This document shows positions 17,737 through 26,500 of a DNA stretch of 53,417 bases, in pieces. The translations under genes were made by a program, and so were the position numbers. Positions within the stretch are counted from its first letter, which is position 1. The number at the start of each line of letters is the position of its first letter. A model generated the notes under the pieces. It had not been told where the DNA came from. It ran no database searches and worked only from the letters and a program-made list of their open reading frames with translations. The stretch covers positions 1 to 53,417 of the forward strand of contig NZ_VKDC01000045.1 of the NCBI RefSeq assembly GCF_007097395.1, in the 5' to 3' direction. The stretch comes from Fulvivirga sp. M361 (GTDB lineage: Bacteria > Bacteroidota > Bacteroidia > Cytophagales > Cyclobacteriaceae).

Positions 17737-18851
17737 TGTTCAAACTATCTGTGTCCGCTATTTCCATTGTCTATTGTTTAATTTTCTCTCTGGCCCTTCT
17801 TTCATGTCAATCCAAAAGGCATAAGATCCTGATAGGCACCTATACGACCAACGAAAGTGAAGGGATCTATTTGTGCTCTTTTGATGAAGGTAAGGAGGTA
17901 TTGACCCTGGATGGTTTAGCAGCAAAAACTGAAAACCCCTCCTATCTTGCAATTACAAAGAGCGGTGATCACATCTTTGCTGTCAATGAAACGAGAGACG
18001 GGAACGTAACGTCATTTAACCGGGATGGGAACCGGTTAGTGCAAAGTGGAATCAGCACCATTAATGGGGAACATCCCTGCTATATTGACATCAGTCCTGA
18101 TCAGCAATTCATTGCGGTTGCCAATTACACAAGCGGTAACTTTTCCACTATAAGATTAACAAAAGATGGCAACCTGGATAGTAGTCCTGTATCATGGCAA
18201 CATACGGGAAAAGGAACAGATTCTACGCGACAAGAGGCCCCTCATGCTCATTGCGCCAAATGGGTAGATAAATCTTCGTTTTTAATAGCAGACTTAGGCA
18301 TTGACCGTATCCTGCCTTATCGCATTGACAATGACTCTAAGCTGGAGAAAGTAAGCGAAGGGACTAAAATGAAAGACGGTTGTGGCCCAAGGCACATCGT
18401 GTTTCATCCCCACCAGGATATTGTATATGCCGCGTGTGAATTATCCAATGAAGTTGCTGTATTGGAGTTTGATCCTGTAAGCTTCAAATTGATATCTAAA
18501 CAGTACGCTTCTACTTTGCCAACAGACTTTGACGGGTCCAATACGAACGCTGATCTTCACGTCTCACCGGACGGAAAGTATTTATACGTTTCTAACCGTG
18601 GTCATAATAGTATAGCCGCCTTCAAGATCATGGATAACGGACAGCTTAACCCAACAGGACATTTCCCTACCAGGGGTGAAAAGCCACGAAATTTCACCAT
18701 TTTGCCCGGAGGAAAACATTTGTTGGTAGCCAATCAGGATAGTAATAATATAGTGGCTTTCCGTATAAATTCCGAAGATGGTTCTTTGGAATTCACTGGC
18801 AGCGAAATTAAAGTGTCCTCACCTGTATGCCTTAAAAGCTTTAATAACTGA
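17736..18851 (+). CDS. lactonase-family seven-bladed beta-propeller lipoprotein (6-phosphogluconolactonase-like)
   Basis: A 371-residue protein with a lipobox LLSC (lipidated C24), so it is membrane-anchored outside the cytoplasm. The mature part follows the lactonase propeller family (YkgB/Pgl type): ILIGTYT at about 30, PSYLAI, GEHPCYIDISPDQQFIAVANYTSGN near 110-130, HAHCAKW, GCGPRHIVFHP near 200, DLHVSPDGKYLYVSNRGHNSIA near 270, and RNFTILPGGKHLLVANQDSNNI. True 6-phosphogluconolactonases of this fold are cytoplasmic, so a lipoprotein more probably opens a sugar lactone or is a binding propeller. The gene overlaps the phosphoesterase stop and is last in the tightly linked string; 317 bases separate it from the epimerase. 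Confidence 0.85.
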   Translation: MFKLSVSAISIVYCLIFSLALLSCQSKRHKILIGTYTTNESEGIYLCSFDEGKEVLTLDGLAAKTENPSYLAITKSGDHIFAVNETRDGNVTSFNRDGNRLVQSGISTINGEHPCYIDISPDQQFIAVANYTSGNFSTIRLTKDGNLDSSPVSWQHTGKGTDSTRQEAPHAHCAKWVDKSSFLIADLGIDRILPYRIDNDSKLEKVSEGTKMKDGCGPRHIVFHPHQDIVYAACELSNEVAVLEFDPVSFKLISKQYASTLPTDFDGSNTNADLHVSPDGKYLYVSNRGHNSIAAFKIMDNGQLNPTGHFPTRGEKPRNFTILPGGKHLLVANQDSNNIVAFRINSEDGSLEFTGSEIKVSSPVCLKSFNN

Positions 18852-19168
18852 CCTTACTTCTTCCCATTCTACAAGAATCAAAAGGGGCCGTTCGCTGACA
18901 TTTAATTCATACAAAGGTTTTAATTGAGTTGGCCTCTAAAAAAAAGACGCACAAAAGATAGTAGTTTATATTTGGCCTATATAATGATATTGGGTGACCT
19001 ATTCTGAGCTGCTCAGGTAGTTTCCACTCATAGTCAGCTCCATAAGAGCATTGGTAAAACACGGCTCCACCCCTGGACAAAGGGTGGCTTTTGATCATGT
19101 TACATTTCACCCCCGACTTTGTGTAATTCACCCATTCGGAGGCAAAGGTGATTGTTTTAACATTGATC
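18852..19168. other. 317-bp intergenic region inside the PUL with a weak promoter element and hairpin
   Basis: This breaks an otherwise overlapping gene string. TATATTTG at 18967-18974 matches the Bacteroidota -7 element TAnnTTTG, but no TTG lies at the right distance upstream. CCACCC (19067-19072) and GGGTGG (19082-19087) form a short hairpin. The minus strand stays open for 87 codons (18907-19170), but I do not recognise the product. An internal promoter for the epimerase and GH5 genes, or an inserted repeat, would both explain the region. Confidence 0.4.
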
Positions 19169-20380
19169 ATGTACGGAAAAGTTTTGACACCTTTCTTATT
19201 GAAGTCTCAGGAGTTTCACGATGAACTCATTCATAACATTCTACCCTTTTGGATGGACCATATGTTGGATATGGAAAATGGAGGTTTCTATGGCCAGGTA
19301 GACGGAAATAATCGATTAAACCATAAAGCAGGTAAAGGGGTGATACTAAATACCCGGATATTATGGACATTTTCCGCCGCCTATGCTTACAACGCGGACA
19401 AGCGATATTTGGCAACAGCCCAACGCGCCTATGCTTATATTAAAGACCATTTCATTGACAAATTGTATGGCGGGGTATATTGGATGTTGGACTGTGAAAC
19501 CCATCCAATTAACACAAAAAAACAAGTATATGCACAGGCTTTCGCCATTTATGCCTTCTCAGAATATTATAAAATAACCGGACAAAAAGAGGCGCTTGAC
19601 CTTGGGATCGAGCTTTTCCACCATATTGAGAATTTCAGTTTTGACCAAGAGCATAACGGATACCTGGAAGCCTTTGATCGTGAATGGCGTGTTCTATCTG
19701 ATTTTCGCCTAAGCGATAAGGACGAGAATGAGGCAAAAACTATGAATACCCACCTTCATATTTTAGAAGCATATACCAATCTTTTTCGAATTTGGCCGGA
19801 CCCCGTACTGGAACACCGGCTTAAAGGCCTCATCCGGCTGTTCATAGACCAATTCATCAACAACCGTTATCACTTTAACCTTTTCTTCGACGAAAAATGG
19901 CAATTGAAATCAAATACGATCTCCTATGGCCATGACGTAGAAGGCAGCTGGCTTTTGTCAGAAGCAGCCGCCGTCTTAAATGACTCAGTGCTGCTGAAGG
20001 AAGTGGAACACCTGGCTGTAAAAATGGTTGAAGCCTCCTTGGAAGGTATAGATGAAGACGGTGCACTTATGAATGAAGCAGGAGATGAAGGGTTCACAGA
20101 TACTGACAAACATTGGTGGCCTCAGGCAGAGGCATTGGTAGGCCTCATCAACGCCTGGCAGATATCAAAAGATGAAAAATACCTGCGACATGCGGAAAAA
20201 AACTGGCGGTTTATCAAAGATCATATCATCGATCATGAAAATGGTGAGTGGTTTTGGCGGGTCACTAAAACGCATGGCAGTGTGACTACAGAAGATAAAG
20301 CGGGCCCGTGGAAATGTCCTTACCATAATGGCAGGGCGATGATAGAACTAGCAACAAGACTCTCAAAACACAGATTATGA
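19169..20380 (+). CDS. cellobiose/mannobiose 2-epimerase (AGE superfamily)
   Basis: A 403-residue cytoplasmic (alpha/alpha)6-barrel enzyme. The start is taken at the ATG at 19169 (MYGKVLTPFL), seven codons into the longer open frame, because this fits the family N-terminus. All cellobiose 2-epimerase motifs are present: NTHLHILEAYT (193-203), SYGHDVEGSWLL (252-263, H255), KHWWPQAEAL (314-323), WFWRVTKTHG (361-370) and WKCPYHNGR (381-389, H387). In mannan loci this enzyme converts beta-1,4-mannobiose to mannosyl-glucose, the substrate of the GH130 phosphorylase. Its stop overlaps the next start by ATGA, so the two are translationally coupled. No signal peptide, consistent with cytoplasmic action. 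Confidence 0.93.
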   Translation: MYGKVLTPFLLKSQEFHDELIHNILPFWMDHMLDMENGGFYGQVDGNNRLNHKAGKGVILNTRILWTFSAAYAYNADKRYLATAQRAYAYIKDHFIDKLYGGVYWMLDCETHPINTKKQVYAQAFAIYAFSEYYKITGQKEALDLGIELFHHIENFSFDQEHNGYLEAFDREWRVLSDFRLSDKDENEAKTMNTHLHILEAYTNLFRIWPDPVLEHRLKGLIRLFIDQFINNRYHFNLFFDEKWQLKSNTISYGHDVEGSWLLSEAAAVLNDSVLLKEVEHLAVKMVEASLEGIDEDGALMNEAGDEGFTDTDKHWWPQAEALVGLINAWQISKDEKYLRHAEKNWRFIKDHIIDHENGEWFWRVTKTHGSVTTEDKAGPWKCPYHNGRAMIELATRLSKHRL

Positions 20381-23300
20381 AAAAACTATTACTATTACTT
20401 ACATTAAGCATTTCATCAGGTGTATTTGCCCAGGATGCCATTCTAAAAGAAGCAGAAGATGGTACCTTGACAGGTACTTTGGTTGAGACCTCCAAAACAG
20501 GTTTTAGTGGTACAGGTTATGTCACCGGCTTTGATGCCGATGGTGATAAGGTATCGGTAACCCTTAATATACCTACAGCGAACACTTATGAGTTAACCAT
20601 AGGTTATGCTTCAGAGTTTGGAGATAAGACCAATGATATTTACGTCAATGGTAATTTCCTCATGCAACAGGTATTCCCTGAATCCAACTCATTCACCCCC
20701 CTGAAGATTGGTGATATCGCTCTTGCTGAAGGTGAAAATGTGGTAGAAATAAGAAAAAACTGGGGGTTTTTCGATGTAGACTATTTCTCTTTCAAAAAGA
20801 AGGCGAACATTTTCATCGTTGATAAAGACCCCGTAAAAATCGAGCTGGAAGAAGGCGAACTCATTGGGATAGACATTGATAACACCGAGCCCGGATTCTC
20901 CGGAACGGGGTACTTGACGGGCCTGGATAATGATGGAGACAAAGTTATCCTCACCATCAATGTCAGTGCAGCGGGTGAATTTAGTTCCAAAATTGGCTAC
21001 CGGTCTGTTTTCGGTGATAAAACTCAGAGTTTATACCTTAATGATGTATTTAGTCAAAATATCGTTTTTCCACAAAGCGCAACATTTACTGATTTGGAAG
21101 TGGGGGTTCTTTCACTGGTTGAAGGAATTAATACAGTTGAGATAAGAAAAAACTATGGATTTCAGGAGCTTGATTATCTTACGATCACACCTGTTATTCC
21201 AGCCACTCCTCCGGTAGCAGTGGTCGGCGCAGACCAGGTAGTCATGGACACCGACGGCGATGGCCTGGCCTCAGTAGTGTTGGATGCCTCGATGAGCAGT
21301 GATGTTAACAATAACATCAGTACCTATATTTGGAAAAATGCTGCCGGTGATACATTGGGAGAATCGGCTACACTATCTGTTCCGTTGGAAGTGGGAGGTC
21401 ATGATATCACACTTACCGTAAAAGACGCTACCAACCTGGAAGCTACAGATCAGTTGAAAGTATTCATAGGAGATGGAACAAACTATGGCAACAACAGAAT
21501 AGGCATAAGAGCAGGCAGTCAGGATGTATTTGCCAGCGGTTTAAACCTGGCTTGGGATGAATATTCCAAAGATATTGTGGAGTTAAATCAATCTTATTTT
21601 AAATCCGTTTTGGATGACATGGAAAGTACCGGAGGCAACGCCTTACGCTGGTGGCTGCATACCAACGGGCGCTTTAGCCCGGTATTCAATAATGCCGGAG
21701 GGGTGACCGGACTCGGGCCAAATACCATTTCTAATATGAGAAAAGTACTTGATCTGGCCTATGAACGGGGAGTGATCATCAGCATGTGTCTTTGGTCGTT
21801 TGATATGTTGCAAAACCAGGGGCAGAATGTCTCTATAATGAAACAACTGTTAGAAAATCCCCAGGCGACCAAAACGTATATCGACAATGCATTGATCCCC
21901 ATTATTGAAGAATTAGGCGATCACCCTGCTGTTATGTGTTGGGAGGTCTTCAATGAAGCGGAAGGTATGACGAATGAATTTGGCTGGACACCTACCCGTA
22001 CCTCTATGAAGTCGATACAACAGTTTGTTAATTTGGTTGCAGGGGCCATTCATCGCACCGAGCCCAAGGCACTGGTATCTACCGGGGCCTGGTCGTTTAA
22101 AGCATTGACAGACCAGGCAGGCTTTTTTAATTACTATCGTGATGACCGGCTCATCGCAGCAGGTGGCGATACGGACGGCACACTCGATTTTTACCAGGTA
22201 CATTACTATCCCGAGCATTTTGGCAACGTCGCGTCACCGTTTCACCGGCCGGCATCATGGTGGGATCTCGACAAACCTATTGTCATAGGCGAATTTCCGG
22301 TGAGAGAGATTGATGGCCAGGCTGATCCAAATTATAGTACTACAGAAGCCTATCAGCTTGCCTATGAGTACGGATATGCCGGCGCAATGGCATGGTCATA
22401 CAGTGGTTTCGACGGAGGTGACTTTAACGATGCCAAAGAGGGAATGAACTTTCTCATGACCAACCATGCCAGTGATATATTGATCGGACCGGATCCCATT
22501 TTCAATAATGCTCCTGAAGTCATTGCAGAAATCCCCGCTGCGAGAGTGGTGTTAGGCACTACAGAACTACTGAAGAACTATGCTGACCTAAAGCAAGTTT
22601 TTTCAGATCCTGAAGATGGTTCCAATCTTAAATTCACTCTGGCAGGAAATTCTCAACCTGCCATGACAAAACCTGAAATAACAGATGGAAAACTGAGTAT
22701 TGAGCTATTAAATCGCTCTACGGGACGTTCTTTGATCACCGTACAAGCAGAGGACACTAATGGAGCAAGCACTGTAGTTAGTTTCTCTGTAAATGTTCGG
22801 GACCCACAAGGTAACCTGGCCCTATTCGAGTCGGTTGAAGCCTCTTCTGTAGAAGACGAAGACAGAGCCGCCGACCTCATCAATGACGGAGACCTGACCA
22901 CACGATGGTCAAGCGTATATTCGGACAATCAATCTGTAATAGTTGACCTGGGAGAATTAAATGAGATTGATAAGGTAAAACTATATTGGGAGACAGCCTA
23001 TGCAAGTGAATACACACTGGATGTTTCTGTAAATGGCCAATCATGGACAACTGTCTACGAAGAAACAGCTGGAAACGGTGATTTGGACGAAATCACCTTT
23101 GATACAATAAATGCACGATACCTCAGAATGAATGGAACCAGACGCGCGAGTGTATATGGCTTTTCCCTGTGGGAATTTGAAGTTTATGGTCCGGGGGTCA
23201 TAGCTGCATTTGAAAATTCCGGTTACAGAAATGTTAAAGTTTACCCGAACCCGGCTAATAGTTTCCTGAATTTGGTAGTGGGCGAAACATTTGATGTAAA

Positions 23301-23448
23301 GCTGATGGATGTACGGGGGACAGTGTTAAAAAAACATCAAATCAGAGATTTCCATACCATGAATATTTCAGACCTGAAACCAGGTGTATACTTCATAACC
23401 TTCAACAACAGCAGAACAACTTTAACAAAAAAGATAGTGAAAAATTGA
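20377..23448 (+). CDS. secreted multi-domain GH5-type (clan GH-A) hydrolase, putative beta-mannanase, with T9SS sorting domain
   Basis: A 1023-residue secreted enzyme. Order: signal peptide (1-19, ending FAQ), two CBM35-like modules at about 20-140 and 152-272 (both contain GFSGTGY and VEIRKN), a PKD-like domain at about 278-365, and the catalytic barrel at about 375-700. In the barrel the acid/base is E527 (CWEVFNEAEG) and the nucleophile E639 (IVIGEFP). An Ig/cadherin-like spacer (about 712-808), an F5/8-type C (CBM32-like) module at about 812-938, and a C-terminal T9SS sorting domain from about 952 (VYPNPANSFLNL) ending KKIVKN complete it. The locus points to mannan as substrate; the exact GH5 subfamily is not clear to me. 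It is probably held at the cell surface, making the first cut in the polymer. Confidence 0.85.
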   Translation: MKKLLLLLTLSISSGVFAQDAILKEAEDGTLTGTLVETSKTGFSGTGYVTGFDADGDKVSVTLNIPTANTYELTIGYASEFGDKTNDIYVNGNFLMQQVFPESNSFTPLKIGDIALAEGENVVEIRKNWGFFDVDYFSFKKKANIFIVDKDPVKIELEEGELIGIDIDNTEPGFSGTGYLTGLDNDGDKVILTINVSAAGEFSSKIGYRSVFGDKTQSLYLNDVFSQNIVFPQSATFTDLEVGVLSLVEGINTVEIRKNYGFQELDYLTITPVIPATPPVAVVGADQVVMDTDGDGLASVVLDASMSSDVNNNISTYIWKNAAGDTLGESATLSVPLEVGGHDITLTVKDATNLEATDQLKVFIGDGTNYGNNRIGIRAGSQDVFASGLNLAWDEYSKDIVELNQSYFKSVLDDMESTGGNALRWWLHTNGRFSPVFNNAGGVTGLGPNTISNMRKVLDLAYERGVIISMCLWSFDMLQNQGQNVSIMKQLLENPQATKTYIDNALIPIIEELGDHPAVMCWEVFNEAEGMTNEFGWTPTRTSMKSIQQFVNLVAGAIHRTEPKALVSTGAWSFKALTDQAGFFNYYRDDRLIAAGGDTDGTLDFYQVHYYPEHFGNVASPFHRPASWWDLDKPIVIGEFPVREIDGQADPNYSTTEAYQLAYEYGYAGAMAWSYSGFDGGDFNDAKEGMNFLMTNHASDILIGPDPIFNNAPEVIAEIPAARVVLGTTELLKNYADLKQVFSDPEDGSNLKFTLAGNSQPAMTKPEITDGKLSIELLNRSTGRSLITVQAEDTNGASTVVSFSVNVRDPQGNLALFESVEASSVEDEDRAADLINDGDLTTRWSSVYSDNQSVIVDLGELNEIDKVKLYWETAYASEYTLDVSVNGQSWTTVYEETAGNGDLDEITFDTINARYLRMNGTRRASVYGFSLWEFEVYGPGVIAAFENSGYRNVKVYPNPANSFLNLVVGETFDVKLMDVRGTVLKKHQIRDFHTMNISDLKPGVYFITFNNSRTTLTKKIVKN

Positions 23449-23519
23449 CTTGGTAATTCACTAATACCCTTATCAGGTGCTACACTTTTTAAATAACACA
23501 CTGATTAAATGAATTTTAT

Positions 23520-23550
23520 GTCTATTAAATTTCAGCGATATTTAATAGAC
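23520..23550. promoter_or_regulatory. perfect 11-bp inverted repeat before the hybrid regulator gene
   Basis: GTCTATTAAAT (23520-23530), 9-base spacer, ATTTAATAGAC (23540-23550). The right arm ends 15 bases before the ribosome-binding site and 28 bases before the regulator ATG. TAAATTTC at 23526-23533 is one mismatch from the -7 promoter element and lies in the left arm. A dimeric regulator bound here could control this gene. It is AT-rich, so a role as an RNA hairpin is less likely. Confidence 0.55.
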
Positions 23551-23565
23551 CCAAAGTGTGAATTT

Positions 23566-23570
23566 GGAGG
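23566..23570 (+). promoter_or_regulatory. Shine-Dalgarno sequence deciding the regulator start
   Basis: GGAGG lies 8 bases before the ATG at 23579, a good spacing. Strong Shine-Dalgarno sequences are unusual in Bacteroidota. This supports ATG 23579 over the in-frame GTG at 23558. Confidence 0.6.
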
Positions 23571-23578
23571 CAGTGTTT

Positions 23579-26500
23579 ATGCTCATTAAAAAACCATTCG
23601 TTCTTATAGCTCTTTTTGCGTCTCTGGCTGCGCTTGGACAGCCAGACGCCTTACTGGAGAAAGAGATTATTTTTGATGGGCTTCCAAAAGAATTTGGGCT
23701 ATCTCAACGGACCATCAATTGCATACTTCAGGATGATGACGGGCTTATATGGCTTGGTACGTGGTCAGGATTGGTCCGCTATGACGGTTATTCCACGAAA
23801 TTATACAATGCTTCAGACAAACCCGGAAGTTTAAAAAGTAACAAGATCACCCGACTGGCAAAGGATAAAAACGGCACACTTTGGATCGGAACAAGGATGG
23901 GGGGACTGTTCCGTTATGATAAGATCAGCGACAAATTTGAGCAATATGTACAGTCCGAAGGTAATAACGGGCTTAGCAATAATAATATATGGGCACTACT
24001 ACCTGATGAGGACAACACACTTTGGATAGGTACTGAAAATGGACTAAATAAACTAGACGTCAATACAGGTAAATTCACTTCTTATTTTGCCAATGCCCAA
24101 AGTAACGAATCGCTTATACACAATTTCATTACCAGCATCTATAAGGATAAAAAGGGTCGTATGTGGATTGCTACTGAAGTGGGTTTACACCGCATGCATC
24201 ATAATGGAGACCAGGTACTTTTTGAACGATTCATATACAAAGAAGATAGTGGCAATAAAAATCTCCATAATTATATCTACCAGGTGCTGGAACATAACAA
24301 CGCCATATGGATTTGTACCAAGCTGGGATTGAAAAAACTCAAAAACGGCGAATGGTCAAACTTCATCCTGGAAGAAAAAGCACCCAGCTTTAGTTTTTTC
24401 CGAACGATGCATCTTTTGCCAATGAAAACCCCTCTCATTTTGGCAGGAAGTGAAATGGGATTGAATTTTTTCGATATTAACAAAGAGTCATTTGTCCGAT
24501 TCATGGGTAATTACGACCCGAAGATCAATCTTACAGACAATGTAGTGATGTCCATCTTTCTGGATGATTCGGAAATATTATGGATAGGTACGCGTAAAGG
24601 ACTGAATAAATTTGATACCTATGACAATGGCTTTCAGCTGTACAAGACCTCTCGTTTTGATACTTCCCAGAGCATTATTTCAGGCATAGCTGCCAAAGGT
24701 GACGATAATTACTGGATATCTACTCTGGGTGGAGGGCTCTACAAGTTTAAATGGAACGGAGATAACCCAAAATTCACGCGATACAAAATTAAAACAAACG
24801 AGCCGGTTGAATTCACTGATTTCATTCAAACTATGAGAATGGACTCGAAAGGCCAACTTTGGATCGGTACGGCAGGAAGTGGTCTTTACACCTTTTCAAC
24901 ACGGCAAACCTCTGACAAAAATCCAATTGTCACAAAGTTTAAAAATTTCTCCATTTCAGATACGCTCCCGAATCAACTCAGTGACAATTATATTATGTCT
25001 ATAACTGAAGGAAGTCAGGAGGTCATCTGGATAGGTACCTGGAGTGGTGGATTGAATAGGATTAAAAACAATGAGGTTACCCAATATCCAGACCCTATAC
25101 TTAGCGAAGTTCCATTAGTCGCACTTTTAGAAGATGCCCTCGGTGTGCTATGGGTTGGCACGAGAGGCATGGGGCTTATCCGGGTTGACATAGACCAAAA
25201 TAACCAGATCACCCTGAAAAGATACAGGCATAACGAAAATGACGAGGCCAGCATTAGCAACGATTTTATCAATGCGATCATCCAGGACAGTAACGGAGAC
25301 CTGTGGATTGGTTCGGAAGGAGGCCTGGATTTTTTTGACAGGCACACCGGAACATTTACCCAATTCCCTATCCACGCCACAGGCAAACAAGAGGTAGTGG
25401 TTGGGATCCTGGAAGATAGCGAATCCCGCTTATGGATCTCTCACTGGAACGGGCTTTCCGTTGTCAAACCATTGGACCCATCTTTTGAAGTCCGGCATTT
25501 TGATCGTAGTGATCGCATTCAGGGTGGCTTTTTTTATAATAATGTTTGTTTTTCAGATCATGGAAGTAATCTCTTTTTTGGAGGTGCAGATGGACTGAAC
25601 ATCGTTAAACCACACATCATCAAAAACCCTTTTAAGCCCAAAGTTATGTTGAAAGACTTTAGGGTGTTCAATGATCCCATTAGAGTTGATAGTGCATATC
25701 AAGGCAACATCATACTGAACCAGGACCTTAATAATACGGAGGAAATCTTTCTCAAATTCGATCAAAATTCGATATCCTTTGAGCTGGTGGCACTTCATTA
25801 TGCGGCTCCGAAAAAAAATGTTTTTTCTTATAAACTCGAAGGGTTTGAGCAGGAATGGCAGTATAGCAATAGCGCACAACGTTACATCAATTACACCAAC
25901 CTGCCCGATGGTCAGTATATTTTCAGAGCAATGGCTTCTAAAAATGATGGCACCTGGGGACCTGAAAGAAAACTTGTTATAGTCGTTGCTCCCCCCTGGT
26001 GGCGCACCTTGTGGGCTATGTTGATCTACATTTTCGCATTCATGGTCATTTTATATGCTTTCAAACGACTCATATTGGCCCGGGCAGATTTTGTAAACAA
26101 TCTGAAATTAGAAAGACTGGAAAAGCAAAACCTTGAAAAACTGAATAAGGCCAAACTTGAGTTCTTTACGAATGTTTCTCACGAATTTCGAACACCACTC
26201 ACCCTGATAGCCGGCCCTCTTCAAAAAATATTAGACTCAGGAAATACAAATAGGTTTTTAAGAGAGCAATTACTCATTATCAATCAGAATACTCAACGTC
26301 TTCTGCGCCTGGTAGGGCAATTGCTGGATTTTAGAAAAGCAGATGCAGGAAACCTCAAACTCCGTGTAGCCGAAGGTAATATTGTTAAATTCCTGGAAGA
26401 AATACAGCTGTCATTCTCAGGTTTAGCTGACCAGAAACAGGTAAATGTAGGATTTGTATCTTCTTCAAATGTCATCAAAGTATGGTATGACCGGGACCAA

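Noticed and set aside
18907-19170. 87-codon open frame on the minus strand between the lactonase and epimerase genes
   Set aside because: Its composition looks somewhat protein-like, but there is no recognisable family, no ribosome-binding site, and it starts inside the first codons of the epimerase gene. Kept only as part of the intergenic region note.
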